Shown piece after piece: positions 27,246 through 33,592 of a stretch of 64,000 bases of DNA. Each line of letters begins with the position of its first letter. Positions within the stretch are counted from its first letter, which is position 1. The position numbers were made by a program, and so were the translations under genes. The notes beneath the pieces are model-generated. The model searched no databases and had not been told where the DNA came from. It saw only the letters and a program-made list of their open reading frames with translations. Source of the DNA: Clostridia bacterium (GTDB lineage: Bacteria > Bacillota > Clostridia > Christensenellales > Borkfalkiaceae); assembly GCA_900764105.1 (NCBI GenBank), contig CAAFMS010000023.1:1-64000 (forward strand). The letters run 5' to 3'.

Positions 27246-28355
27246 TCAATCGTCAAATTCGGTCGGAACGAAAGAATAGCGATTAACGCCGTTCTCGTCT
27301 TTTTCTATGCGGACGATATAACCCTTTCCGTGTTTTCCGTCGCCGACGTGAATTTCGATAACTTCTTCACCCTTTTCGGATTCTCTCTCGAAATAAAGAA
27401 CCTGCGTTTTACCGTCTTTGAACGACGTCATTTTCAGTTCCGTTTCGTTCTCCTCGGTTTCGTAAGAGAACGCGCTGCGCTCTACGAGTTTGCCGTTTTC
27501 ATAAACCGAATAGCAGTATTCCTGCTCTGATTCTCCCTCTTCGGTTTCAACGCTCTGTTCAACGCGGATATAACGATTTTCGCCGAGATTTACAACGAAT
27601 TCGGTTTCGGTTTCGCTTTCGCCCTCTTCGGATTCTTTCTTTCTTTCGCCGCTGATTTCATAGTCTGCGCCGTCGATAACCATCACGCCTTTGATGGAAT
27701 GGTTTTCTTCCGTTTCGCCGTCACTTTCGTCAGTTTCCGATTTCGTGAGAATCTGGTTAAAATACATAACGTAGTCGTGAGCGTCGCCCCTCATATCCTT
27801 ATAGGAAATCACCGTTTTTTCGGCGTACCCTTCCCTGTCCGAAGTTTGCGAACTGAAATCGAATCCGCCGTCGCTCAGAAGGCTTTCCACCAACGCCATA
27901 TATCTTTCGAGTTCCGCCGTTTCGGGGCTTCCAGAAGGCTGTACGCTCGGTTTTTCGGGCGTTTCGGGCGTTTCGGGAACCGAAACGTCGGGGGTTTCGG
28001 GGATATCAGGCGTTTCTTCAACGGGCGCGCTTTCAACGTCGTCTGCGGAAGAACTAAGATTCGTCGCCGCAACGCGCCGCGCGAACGTCTGACTTACGGG
28101 CGCAAGACCTGCGGGCTGAGAGATGCGAGCGGTCGTTCCCGCCGCGTTCATAGAGGAAATAATCATTCCTGCGGAAGCCGCGCTGAATCCGTAAACGGAT
28201 TCCGTCGTGTTAAGCTCGTTGAATTTTTCGTTGCCGACGTTTGCCGACGAGCCGCCGTTCGAGCCGCCGTTCGAGGGCTTATTGTTACAAGCCGCAAGTC
28301 CGAAAGAGAGTGTGATTGCCAGAGATAAAGCCATAGCCGATAATAACTTTTTCAT
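27246..28355 (-). CDS. Lipoprotein, paralogue of the adjacent anti-sigma ectodomain
   Basis: A 369-residue lipoprotein with lipobox LAAC (Cys23). I recognise no named family. After the anchor a short segment (FNELNTTESVYGFSAASAG) matches FAQITDAASFYAYGAASVG of the anti-sigma-like protein encoded at 28729-30105. A Pro/Glu-rich linker is followed by about 220 residues (ERYMALVESLLS onward, SIKGVMVIDG, EQEYCYSVYENGKLVERS) clearly homologous to the rest of that ectodomain. The domain is beta-rich and highly charged. It has its own ECF-like promoter at 28446-28476, matching that of the sigma gene, so it is likely a regulon member. It may act as a decoy or co-sensor in the circuit. Good AGGAG site before the ATG. 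Confidence 0.75.
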   Translation of the reverse strand: MKKLLSAMALSLAITLSFGLAACNNKPSNGGSNGGSSANVGNEKFNELNTTESVYGFSAASAGMIISSMNAAGTTARISQPAGLAPVSQTFARRVAATNLSSSADDVESAPVEETPDIPETPDVSVPETPETPEKPSVQPSGSPETAELERYMALVESLLSDGGFDFSSQTSDREGYAEKTVISYKDMRGDAHDYVMYFNQILTKSETDESDGETEENHSIKGVMVIDGADYEISGERKKESEEGESETETEFVVNLGENRYIRVEQSVETEEGESEQEYCYSVYENGKLVERSAFSYETEENETELKMTSFKDGKTQVLYFERESEKGEEVIEIHVGDGKHGKGYIVRIEKDENGVNRYSFVPTEFDD

Positions 28356-28445
28356 TTTAATTCTCCTGATTTGTATTTTTGTTTTAATTTTGCGTAATTT
28401 CGCATCGTGATTTGCGGAAGCATCCGGAATTTTCCGCTCTCACCT

Positions 28446-28476
28446 ATATAACAAATCGTTCTGCCCGAATTGTTGG
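28446..28476 (-). promoter_or_regulatory. ECF-sigma-type promoter of the lipoprotein gene
   Basis: Minus strand CCAACAA (28476-28470), 18 bases, then TTATAT (28451-28446). The same arrangement precedes the ECF sigma gene at 30642-30673, including the flanking TCG and GATTTG-like bases. An AAC-containing -35 is characteristic of ECF promoters. Start codon of the lipoprotein is about 90 bases downstream. Confidence 0.6.
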
Positions 28477-28578
28477 AAAAATTTAAAAAAAGTTTAGAAT
28501 ATTTTTACGCGTTCGGATTATTGCATGTATTTGCGTATGGAAAAAAAGAAAAAACGGGCGTTTTTAAAACGTGAAAAT

Positions 28579-28600
28579 GCCGCCGACATCTGTCGGCGGC
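28579..28600 (-). terminator. GC-rich hairpin downstream of the anti-sigma gene
   Basis: GCCGCCGACA (28579-28588) and TGTCGGCGGC (28591-28600), a perfect 10-bp stem with a 2-base loop. It lies about 130 bases past the stop at 28729 in the direction of transcription and is followed by TTTT-containing sequence. A likely terminator of the sigma/anti-sigma operon. Confidence 0.5.
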
Positions 28601-28631
28601 GTAAATCAGTTATATATATAAATAGCAGTTA

Positions 28632-28643
28632 ATCGACTTATAG
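28632..28643 (+). repeat. Dispersed 12-base motif ATCGACTTATAG
   Basis: One of five exact copies in this window: 28632-28643, 33353-33364, 43340-43351 and 58384-58395 on the plus strand and 46496-46507 on the minus strand. Near matches occur at about 41848 and 60128. By chance far fewer than one exact copy is expected in 64 kb on both strands. Confidence 0.6.
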
Positions 28644-28728
28644 AGAGGTTTTTGCATTGTTATAGCGGCTTTGATTGCGGGTTTGTCCGTCCGAAGGTTC
28701 GATTTCGGTTTAAAAGTTAATTCCGCCG

Positions 28729-30105
28729 TCAGTCGTCGCTTTCTTCTTCGTCGTCGCCGCTTTCTTTTCCGCTATCGTCGTCATCGCCGTCATCGCCATC
28801 ATCGTCGTTGTCGTCGTTGTCGTCATCGTCGTCGCGCTCGAAATCCGAAAAAGAGCCGTCGTCGAAAACATAGCGGTAACCGTCGTTAAGAACGTAAACG
28901 CGGAAACTCACCGTCTGCCCGTTCACTTTGCCGCGCGCCCGAAGTATTCGTTCGCCGTTTTCAAATTCGCCTTTGAACAAAAGAGTTTCGGTTTCGCCGC
29001 CCTTCGTGACCGACATTTTCAGTTCGAGTTCGTCCTTTTCCGTTTCGTATTCGATTTCGGTTCGCTCGGTTAAAACGCCGTCGACATAAACGGAGTAAAC
29101 GTATTCCTGCTCGATTTCCGTTTCGTCCGACTTCGTTTCGCGCTCGTGTTTCTGACGAACCTCGATATAAGAGGTCTTTTCGGCGTTCGTGAACGCCTTG
29201 AAATAAAGTTCGCTTTCCGATTCGCCGCCGTCGTTTTCCGTTTCGTAAACTCCTTCGACGAAAAATTCCGCCCCGCCGATAAGTAATATGCCTTTTATCG
29301 AATAGTCCTTTTCGGTTTTGTCGTTGTTTTTATCGATATTAAAGTCATTATCGATTTTATATCCGTTGTAGGCTTTATAATCGGGGCTTTCGCCGTCGGA
29401 GATTTTAAGTTCGGAAATTTTATCGTTGCGGTTTATGCCGTAGTAGTTTTTGTCCTCGGATTCCGTGACTGTTGGATATTTATCGTAATAAAGCCGATAC
29501 GAAATCTCGTTGCCGTGAAGGTCGGTATGTTTAACGGTCATACCGTATCGATAGCCGCGTTCGCCCGAAATCGTATTGCCCACGATATTTTGCTCGCTCA
29601 ATAAACTCTCGACGAGCGACATATACCGATTAACCGTCGTAAGTCGGCTTTTTTCGGTTTCCGCAGAAGCGGAAAGTTTGCGAACGGTCGGCAGGGAGTC
29701 GGAAAGTTTGCGAACGGTCGGCAGAGAGTCGGAAAGTTTGCGGACGGTCGGCAGGGAGTCGGAAGAAGCGAGCAAAGTTCCGACGGAAGCCGCGCCGTAA
29801 GCGTAAAAAGAAGCCGCGTCGGTTATCTGCGCGAATTTGTTTGAAACCGAAGGCGTAATCGGTTTACGGTTTTTCATAAGCGCGGGTATAATCGCCGCGA
29901 GAAGCAATACTACGGCAAGAACTGCGGCGCAAAGAACGATTATTTTATTGCGCCGAACGTCCGCTGTTTGCTCGCCGCCGTGAGCGTACGCGGCAGAGTA
30001 TTGCGCGCCGTCAAAGCCGAGTTCGCGCCTGACGTTATCCTTTATTTTTTTGTCGGGCAGGATTTCCGACTTGTGTTTCGCCATAATTTTTTTTACGTTT
30101 TTCAT
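28729..30105 (-). CDS. Membrane anti-sigma-factor-like protein with novel ectodomain
   Basis: A 458-residue single-pass protein whose ATG overlaps the ECF sigma stop (ATGA at 30102-30105), the classic place for an anti-sigma factor. Residues 1-53 are cytoplasmic and basic with no zinc HxxxCxxC motif; 54-77 are the membrane helix. Outside, FAQITDAASFYAYGAASVG is followed by three perfect ten-residue repeats DSLPTVRKLS (about 114-144), a beta-rich domain homologous to the neighbouring lipoprotein, and a C-terminal tail of about 40 mostly Asp/Glu residues. I know no named family for the ectodomain. It probably holds the sigma factor until an envelope signal, perhaps a cation or charged polymer bound by the acidic tail, releases it. 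Confidence 0.75.
   Translation of the reverse strand: MKNVKKIMAKHKSEILPDKKIKDNVRRELGFDGAQYSAAYAHGGEQTADVRRNKIIVLCAAVLAVVLLLAAIIPALMKNRKPITPSVSNKFAQITDAASFYAYGAASVGTLLASSDSLPTVRKLSDSLPTVRKLSDSLPTVRKLSASAETEKSRLTTVNRYMSLVESLLSEQNIVGNTISGERGYRYGMTVKHTDLHGNEISYRLYYDKYPTVTESEDKNYYGINRNDKISELKISDGESPDYKAYNGYKIDNDFNIDKNNDKTEKDYSIKGILLIGGAEFFVEGVYETENDGGESESELYFKAFTNAEKTSYIEVRQKHERETKSDETEIEQEYVYSVYVDGVLTERTEIEYETEKDELELKMSVTKGGETETLLFKGEFENGERILRARGKVNGQTVSFRVYVLNDGYRYVFDDGSFSDFERDDDDDNDDNDDDGDDGDDDDSGKESGDDEEESDD
29671..29760. repeat. Three tandem 30-bp direct repeats inside the anti-sigma gene
   Basis: Three back-to-back 30-base units (29671-29700, 29701-29730, 29731-29760) differing at only two positions. 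They keep the reading frame and encode DSLPTVRKLS three times, just outside the membrane helix. The near identity suggests recent slippage expansion, so copy number may vary between strains. Confidence 0.9.
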
Positions 30106-30629
30106 AAGCGGTCCTCCTTTTCAAGATGATTTCTAAGTTTTTTCAACGCCTCGTTATTTTTCCACGTCACCGTACCTAACGGAATTCCGAGCATAGCCGA
30201 AACCTCCCGTCGTTTATAACCCGCAACCTGACAAAGCATCACGATTTTGTATTCGTCCTCGTTCAGAATCTTTGCGGCTAAGTCGAAAATATATGGCAGT
30301 TCGGGTTCGCTCGAACCGTATTTATAGGCGTCCGCGTCAAAATCGGTGGGGATTTCGCGCCGATATTTTTTCAGGTGGTTGAGAGCCAACGATTTTCCGA
30401 TAGCGCAAATCCAGCCGATAAAATTCGTGCCTTCCCGATACTCGTCGATAAAGGAAATAGCGCGAACGAAAGTATCCTGCAAAACATCTTCGGCGTACAT
30501 TTTATCCTTAACGATATAAAAAATCGTAAAGTACACGGCGCGATGGGTGTGTTCGTAAATATAATCAAAGGCGTTTCCGTCGCCCTTCTTAAGTTTTGAA
30601 ATTTTTTCCTCAAGTTTATCGCGAATCAT
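30102..30629 (-). CDS. ECF-family RNA polymerase sigma factor
   Basis: A 175-residue group 4 sigma factor. Region 2 spans about 15-80 (GDGNAFDYIYEHTHRAVYFT, KDKMYAEDVLQDTFVRA, then the promoter-melting FIGWICAIGKSLALNHLKK). Region 4 spans about 118-170 (LNEDEYKIVMLCQVAGYKRR, EVSAMLGIPLGTVTWKNNEA), a helix-turn-helix that reads the -35 element. It overlaps the downstream anti-sigma-like gene by 4 bases. The promoter at 30642-30673 matches the one before the lipoprotein gene and is probably its own target, giving autoregulation. The start has a GGAAG site. Confidence 0.93.
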   Translation of the reverse strand: MIRDKLEEKISKLKKGDGNAFDYIYEHTHRAVYFTIFYIVKDKMYAEDVLQDTFVRAISFIDEYREGTNFIGWICAIGKSLALNHLKKYRREIPTDFDADAYKYGSSEPELPYIFDLAAKILNEDEYKIVMLCQVAGYKRREVSAMLGIPLGTVTWKNNEALKKLRNHLEKEDRL

Positions 30630-30641
30630 GCTTCTTCCGTA

Positions 30642-30673
30642 ATATAAACAATCCGAACGTGTCGATTTGTTGG
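30642..30673 (-). promoter_or_regulatory. Probable autoregulated ECF promoter of the sigma gene
   Basis: Minus strand CCAACAA (30673-30667), 18 to 19 bases, then TTTATAT (30648-30642), followed by the ATG at 30629. The -35, the spacing and several spacer bases match the lipoprotein promoter at 28446-28476. With only 12 bases to the start codon the leader would be very short. Confidence 0.55.
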
Positions 30674-30736
30674 CAAAATTTAATTTTTTTTCATTCAGAC
30701 AGAGAATTGTTTTTTTTGCGCAATGCTCTTCGGATA

Positions 30737-31307
30737 GCCGATAAAAACCTCAACTGAACCCGATTTTCAGGCGTATCTTACGCTTAATTCATTGTTCTTT
30801 CTGCGGCTTGTATTTGTATACTAACCCGCGGAAACGTCGCGACTTAAACGTAATCTACGCCTGAAAATTTGCGGTATCGACTAGCCGAGAGAGAGTCAAA
30901 CCTCATCAAGCCTTAAAGTCGTCTTTTTTGCCCCTTGCGGCAAATCTTTGTTTGAAGTACGGCAAGTACATCGGCACAAACCTTTACCACAATGGTCTAA
31001 AAAATACGACTTTAAGGTGCAAAGCATTTTAACGACGATAAATTTAGGAAAATCAAGGCAAACGAACGCCGTCATACTTGTAGTATTACAAGAGAGTTTA
31101 ACGCCGATTTTACAAATTTTGCGTCGTTAAAACTTAATGAGGTTCGATTCTCTCTCGGCAAATATATAAGGCAACCTCTAAGCCGTATTTTTAAATGATT
31201 TGTGGTAAAGGCGAACGCGGACGTACTGAACGTACTTCAAGCGAGAATTTGCCGCAAAACGTTAAAAAGACGGCTTAGAGGCGGGTTCGGTTGGGGTTTT
31301 TATCGGC
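30737..31307. mobile_element. MITE-like palindromic element, copy 1 (interrupted)
   Basis: Bounded by imperfect terminal inverted repeats of about 25 bases: GCCGATAAAAACC then CAACTGAACCCG on the left, and the reverse complement of GCCGATAAAAACCCC then AACCGAACCCG on the right. TA flanks both ends (30735-30736, 31308-31309), which suggests TA target duplication as in IS630/Tc1-type elements. Inside are two further palindromes: TTTTCAGGCGTA with TACGCCTGAAAA, and CCTCTAAGCCGT with ACGGCTTAGAGG. No ORF is present. Without the nested insert (30884-31159) it is about 295 bases, matching copy 2 at 40689-40988. Confidence 0.8.
30884..31159. mobile_element. Second MITE-like element nested inside copy 1
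   Basis: A 276-base insert with its own terminal inverted repeats: GCCGAGAGAGAGTCAAACCT on the left and the near-match (two differences) in inverse orientation on the right. It has the same architecture as its host: two inner palindromes (CCTTAAAGTCGT with ACGACTTTAAGG, and TTTTAACGACG with CGTCGTTAAAA). It also contains, in inverse orientation, a module like one in the host (TGTGGTAAAGG ... GTACTTCAA ... ATTTGCCGCAA). No coding capacity. The two elements therefore look like related families of one lineage. Confidence 0.75.
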
Positions 31308-31382
31308 TAGCAAATTGCGCTTTCAAACGATAAAATGCTCATAGATAAATTTTTCGTGAGCCTTTTCTATCGTGTTAAATTA

Positions 31383-31493
31383 TTATAAGTTTGCCTTATA
31401 ATCCGTTCCCCATTCAAACATTGCGTCAAGAATAGGTTTTAACGTTTTCCCGAGTTCGGACAAAGAATATCTTCTTTTGTCAACATAAAAAAG
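31383..31493 (-). pseudogene. C-terminal remnant of an HxlR-family regulator
   Basis: The minus frame encodes FYVDKRRYSLSELGKTLKP and then ILDAMFEWGTDYKANL before a TAA at 31383-31385. This is the typical end of HxlR winged-helix regulators (YSLTELG.TL.P.L..M..WG). An in-frame stop lies just upstream and no start or N-terminal helix is present, so only the last third survives. It lies between element copy 1 and a solitary element end, so insertion probably destroyed it. Confidence 0.7.
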
Positions 31494-31629
31494 TCATTAT
31501 TTCCGTTTGTATTATATCAAAACGCCCTTAAAAAGTCAATAAGTCAATAGTTCAAAAAAGGAAACCAAATAACAAATCTATTATCGGGTAATAGAAGTCT
31601 GTTTATCTCTATCGCATATTTCTTGCTTA

Positions 31630-31655
31630 GCCGATAAAAACCCCTCAGTCCCGAT
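31630..31655. repeat. Solitary element end (terminal inverted repeat)
   Basis: GCCGATAAAAACCCC starts at 31630 and is preceded by TA, identical to the outer end of the MITE-like elements, followed by a degenerate continuation. No matching partner follows within a few hundred bases on the right. It is probably a decayed third copy. Confidence 0.6.
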
Positions 31656-31728
31656 AAATTGTCGTCGACCGCATTTCACTCTTTTCAAAATCGCTACAAA
31701 ATTTTTCTTTACATAAGCAGTAAAACGC

Positions 31729-31757
31729 TTGATTTTTTTTGATTTTTATTTTAAAAT
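31729..31757 (+). promoter_or_regulatory. Promoter of the MATE transporter leader
   Basis: TTGATT (31729-31734), exactly 17 bases, TAAAAT (31752-31757). Transcription would begin near 31764, upstream of the leader terminator at 31786-31825. Confidence 0.5.
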
Positions 31758-31785
31758 AATCAGCGAAAATGAGTGGCAAATATTG

Positions 31786-31825
31786 TGCGTAAATCCGATT
31801 TTCTTCGGATTTACGCATTTTTTTT
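31786..31825 (+). terminator. Intrinsic terminator in the 5' leader of the MATE gene
   Basis: A 13-bp perfect stem (31786-31798 with 31805-31817), 6-base loop and eight Ts (31818-31825), ending 29 bases before the MATE ATG at 31855. No plus-strand gene lies upstream, so this is best read as an attenuator in the transporter's own leader. A seven-codon ORF (ATG 31769, TAA 31790-31792) ends inside the 5' arm, which could let a ribosome open the stem. Confidence 0.65.
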
Positions 31826-31854
31826 GACTTAAAATTCTTTTTACAGGTGATATT

Positions 31855-33228
31855 ATGGAAAATCTGCAGCAAAACAAAATGGCAACCAAACCCGTAGGAA
31901 AACTCTTTTGGAAAATGGGATTGCCTATGATAATTTCAATGGTTCTGCAAGCGTTGTACAACGTTATCGACAGTATATTCGTCACAAATATGAGGGGTTC
32001 GGGCGCCCTTGCGAACGAGGCTTTAACTATCGCTTTCCCCGTTCAGATTATGATTATCGCTATAAGCGTAGGAACGGGCGTCGGTATAAACGCGCTTCTC
32101 TCAAAAAATCTCGGCGAACATAACTACGAAAAAGTCAATGCCGTCGCCGGAAACGGTATATTTTTATGCCTTGTTATTTACTGCGTGTTCCTCCTCTTCG
32201 GTCTTTTCCTCTCCAATTGGTTTATAGGTCTTTTTTCGTCTAACCCCGAAGTAGTCGAAATGGGAGGTTCATACCTTAAAATCTGCGTTTGTTTCTCGCT
32301 CGGCTCGATAGGTTTCGCCGTTTACGAAAGGTTTTTGCAGTCGACGGGTAAAACTATGTACTCAACTATCGCTCAGATATCGGGCGCGGTCGCGAATATC
32401 GTTTTGGATTACGTATTTATTTTTCCCCTCGATATGGGCGTAAGCGGCGCGGCATGGGCAACGATTATCGGTCAGTTCCTCTCGCTTTTTATCGCTATGG
32501 CTCTGCACTACTTCAAAAATAAGGAAATATGCGGACACCCGAAACACATCAGACCACAATGGCAAATAATAAAGGCGATATATAAAATAGGAATATCCGC
32601 AGCGGTTATGCAAGCGTTACTCTCGGTAATGATGGCAGGTATGAACGCGATTTTAGGTACTGCAAACGTAGATTCGACAATACTTGTCGGCTCATTCGGC
32701 ATTTACTATAAAATTCAGCAAATCGCCCTCTTCTCTGCGTTCGGATTATCGAACACGATAATAACTATCCTGTCGTTCAACTATGGTCTGAAAGATAAAC
32801 AGCGTTCCGTCGCCTGCATAAAATGCGGCGTCATCGACACGCTGATAACAACTCTTGTATTAACCGTTTTATTCGAGATAATCGCCGTTCCGCTCTCGAA
32901 ACTTTTCGCTTTGTCGGGCGGCAGTTCAGAAGTCCTCGTTGACGTATGCGCGAAAGCGACAAGAATCGCGAGTCTGAGTTTTATATTTATGGGCTTCAAC
33001 GTCGCCGTTCAAGGCGTACTTCAAGCACTCGGCTACGCGGTAAAGCCTCTTGCAACTGCCTTTTTGAGGCTCGTAGCGTTTTCTTTCCCCACGGCGTACC
33101 TCTTTACCTTATCCGATAACGTGTTAAACCTCGTGTGGTGGACTTTCCTTATATCGGAAGTCCTGACCTGCTTCGTTTCGGCGTTATTTTTGAAACAGGC
33201 ATTCAAAAATAAAATCGAGAAAATGTAA
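31855..33228 (+). CDS. MATE family multidrug/cation efflux transporter
   Basis: Sodium- or proton-coupled efflux pump of 457 residues with about 12 transmembrane helices. The start GKLFWKMGLPMIISMVLQAL with YNVIDSIFV is the family's first-helix signature, and the internal repeat of the two six-helix halves is visible (GISAAVMQALLSVMMAGMNA near 240). It belongs to the DinF/NorM-like branch common in Clostridia. Substrates are usually cationic drugs or bile-type compounds but cannot be read here. The ATG has an AGGTGA site. A terminator sits in its leader, so expression may be controlled by attenuation. The neighbouring HxlR remnant might once have been its regulator. Confidence 0.93.
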   Translation: MENLQQNKMATKPVGKLFWKMGLPMIISMVLQALYNVIDSIFVTNMRGSGALANEALTIAFPVQIMIIAISVGTGVGINALLSKNLGEHNYEKVNAVAGNGIFLCLVIYCVFLLFGLFLSNWFIGLFSSNPEVVEMGGSYLKICVCFSLGSIGFAVYERFLQSTGKTMYSTIAQISGAVANIVLDYVFIFPLDMGVSGAAWATIIGQFLSLFIAMALHYFKNKEICGHPKHIRPQWQIIKAIYKIGISAAVMQALLSVMMAGMNAILGTANVDSTILVGSFGIYYKIQQIALFSAFGLSNTIITILSFNYGLKDKQRSVACIKCGVIDTLITTLVLTVLFEIIAVPLSKLFALSGGSSEVLVDVCAKATRIASLSFIFMGFNVAVQGVLQALGYAVKPLATAFLRLVAFSFPTAYLFTLSDNVLNLVWWTFLISEVLTCFVSALFLKQAFKNKIEKM

Positions 33229-33443
33229 AGTCAAAGCAATAACTTGCGAACAGACGATAAAATTCAGGCTAAATAAAATTATCATGCGAAGAAAAATCTT
33301 TTCCGTAAAAGCGGCTTGATTTACGGGTATTAACTGTGAAAAACGCCAGTTTATCGACTTATAGCCACACTTTTACCGTCTTATTAACAATTTAACGCTT
33401 CGCAATGTTTTTTCGCAAATATGCGATATTGCCTTTTGTACGG

Positions 33444-33472
33444 TTGTAATATTCGCATCTTTATGTTATAAT
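33444..33472 (+). promoter_or_regulatory. Promoter of the Na/phosphate cotransporter gene
   Basis: TTGTAA (33444-33449), 17 bases, TATAAT (33467-33472). The leader to the TTG start at 33593 is about 115 bases. Confidence 0.7.
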
Positions 33473-33493
33473 ATTCGGGATGGGTCTTTCGTT

Positions 33494-33580
33494 ATGACGA
33501 ATAAAAATGAAAGAGAATCATGGTCTGACGACGCATTATTCCTACGATTATATAACCCGTCGAATTTCGGAAAAACATAG
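33494..33580 (+). CDS. Possible leader ORF of 28 residues
   Basis: ATG at 33494 to TAG at 33580, ending where the AGGAG ribosome site of the next gene begins, so termination could couple to the TTG start at 33593. The product (MTNKNERESWSDDALFLRLY and eight more) matches nothing I know and its own ribosome site is weak. It may be a chance frame. Confidence 0.25.
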   Translation: MTNKNERESWSDDALFLRLYNPSNFGKT

Positions 33581-33592
33581 GAGAAAAACAAT

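Larger units (their letters stand above)
28356..28728. other. Intergenic region with ECF-type promoter, hairpin and dispersed motif
   Basis: Between two leftward genes, 373 bases. It holds the lipoprotein promoter (28446-28476), a 10-bp hairpin (28579-28600) that probably terminates the sigma/anti-sigma transcript, and one copy of the dispersed motif ATCGACTTATAG (28632-28643). No gene is visible. Confidence 0.5.
30630..31854. other. 1.2-kb gene-poor region with nested repeat elements and a gene remnant
   Basis: Holds, left to right: the sigma promoter, a 571-base palindromic element with another element nested inside it, the C-terminal remnant of an HxlR-type gene, a solitary copy of the element end, and the promoter/terminator leader of the MATE gene. 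No intact gene is visible. It looks like a site of repeated insertion and decay. Confidence 0.7.
33229..33592. other. Intergenic region with promoter of the Na/phosphate symporter
   Basis: Between two plus-strand genes, 364 bases. Contains the dispersed motif ATCGACTTATAG (33353-33364) within a longer stretch shared with 43340 onwards, a consensus promoter (33444-33472) and a possible leader ORF (33494-33580). I see no clear terminator for the MATE gene. Confidence 0.5.

Noticed and set aside
28671..28889. Arg/His-rich plus-strand ORF
   Set aside because: It is simply the reverse complement of the acidic tail codons of the anti-sigma-like gene.
29671..29760. CRISPR array
   Set aside because: Units are directly adjacent, have no spacers, are in frame and encode a protein repeat. 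No cas genes and no other array are visible in the window.
30948..31130. 60-residue ORF inside the nested element
   Set aside because: It crosses the inner palindromes, has no ribosome site and resembles no transposase; the element seems non-coding.
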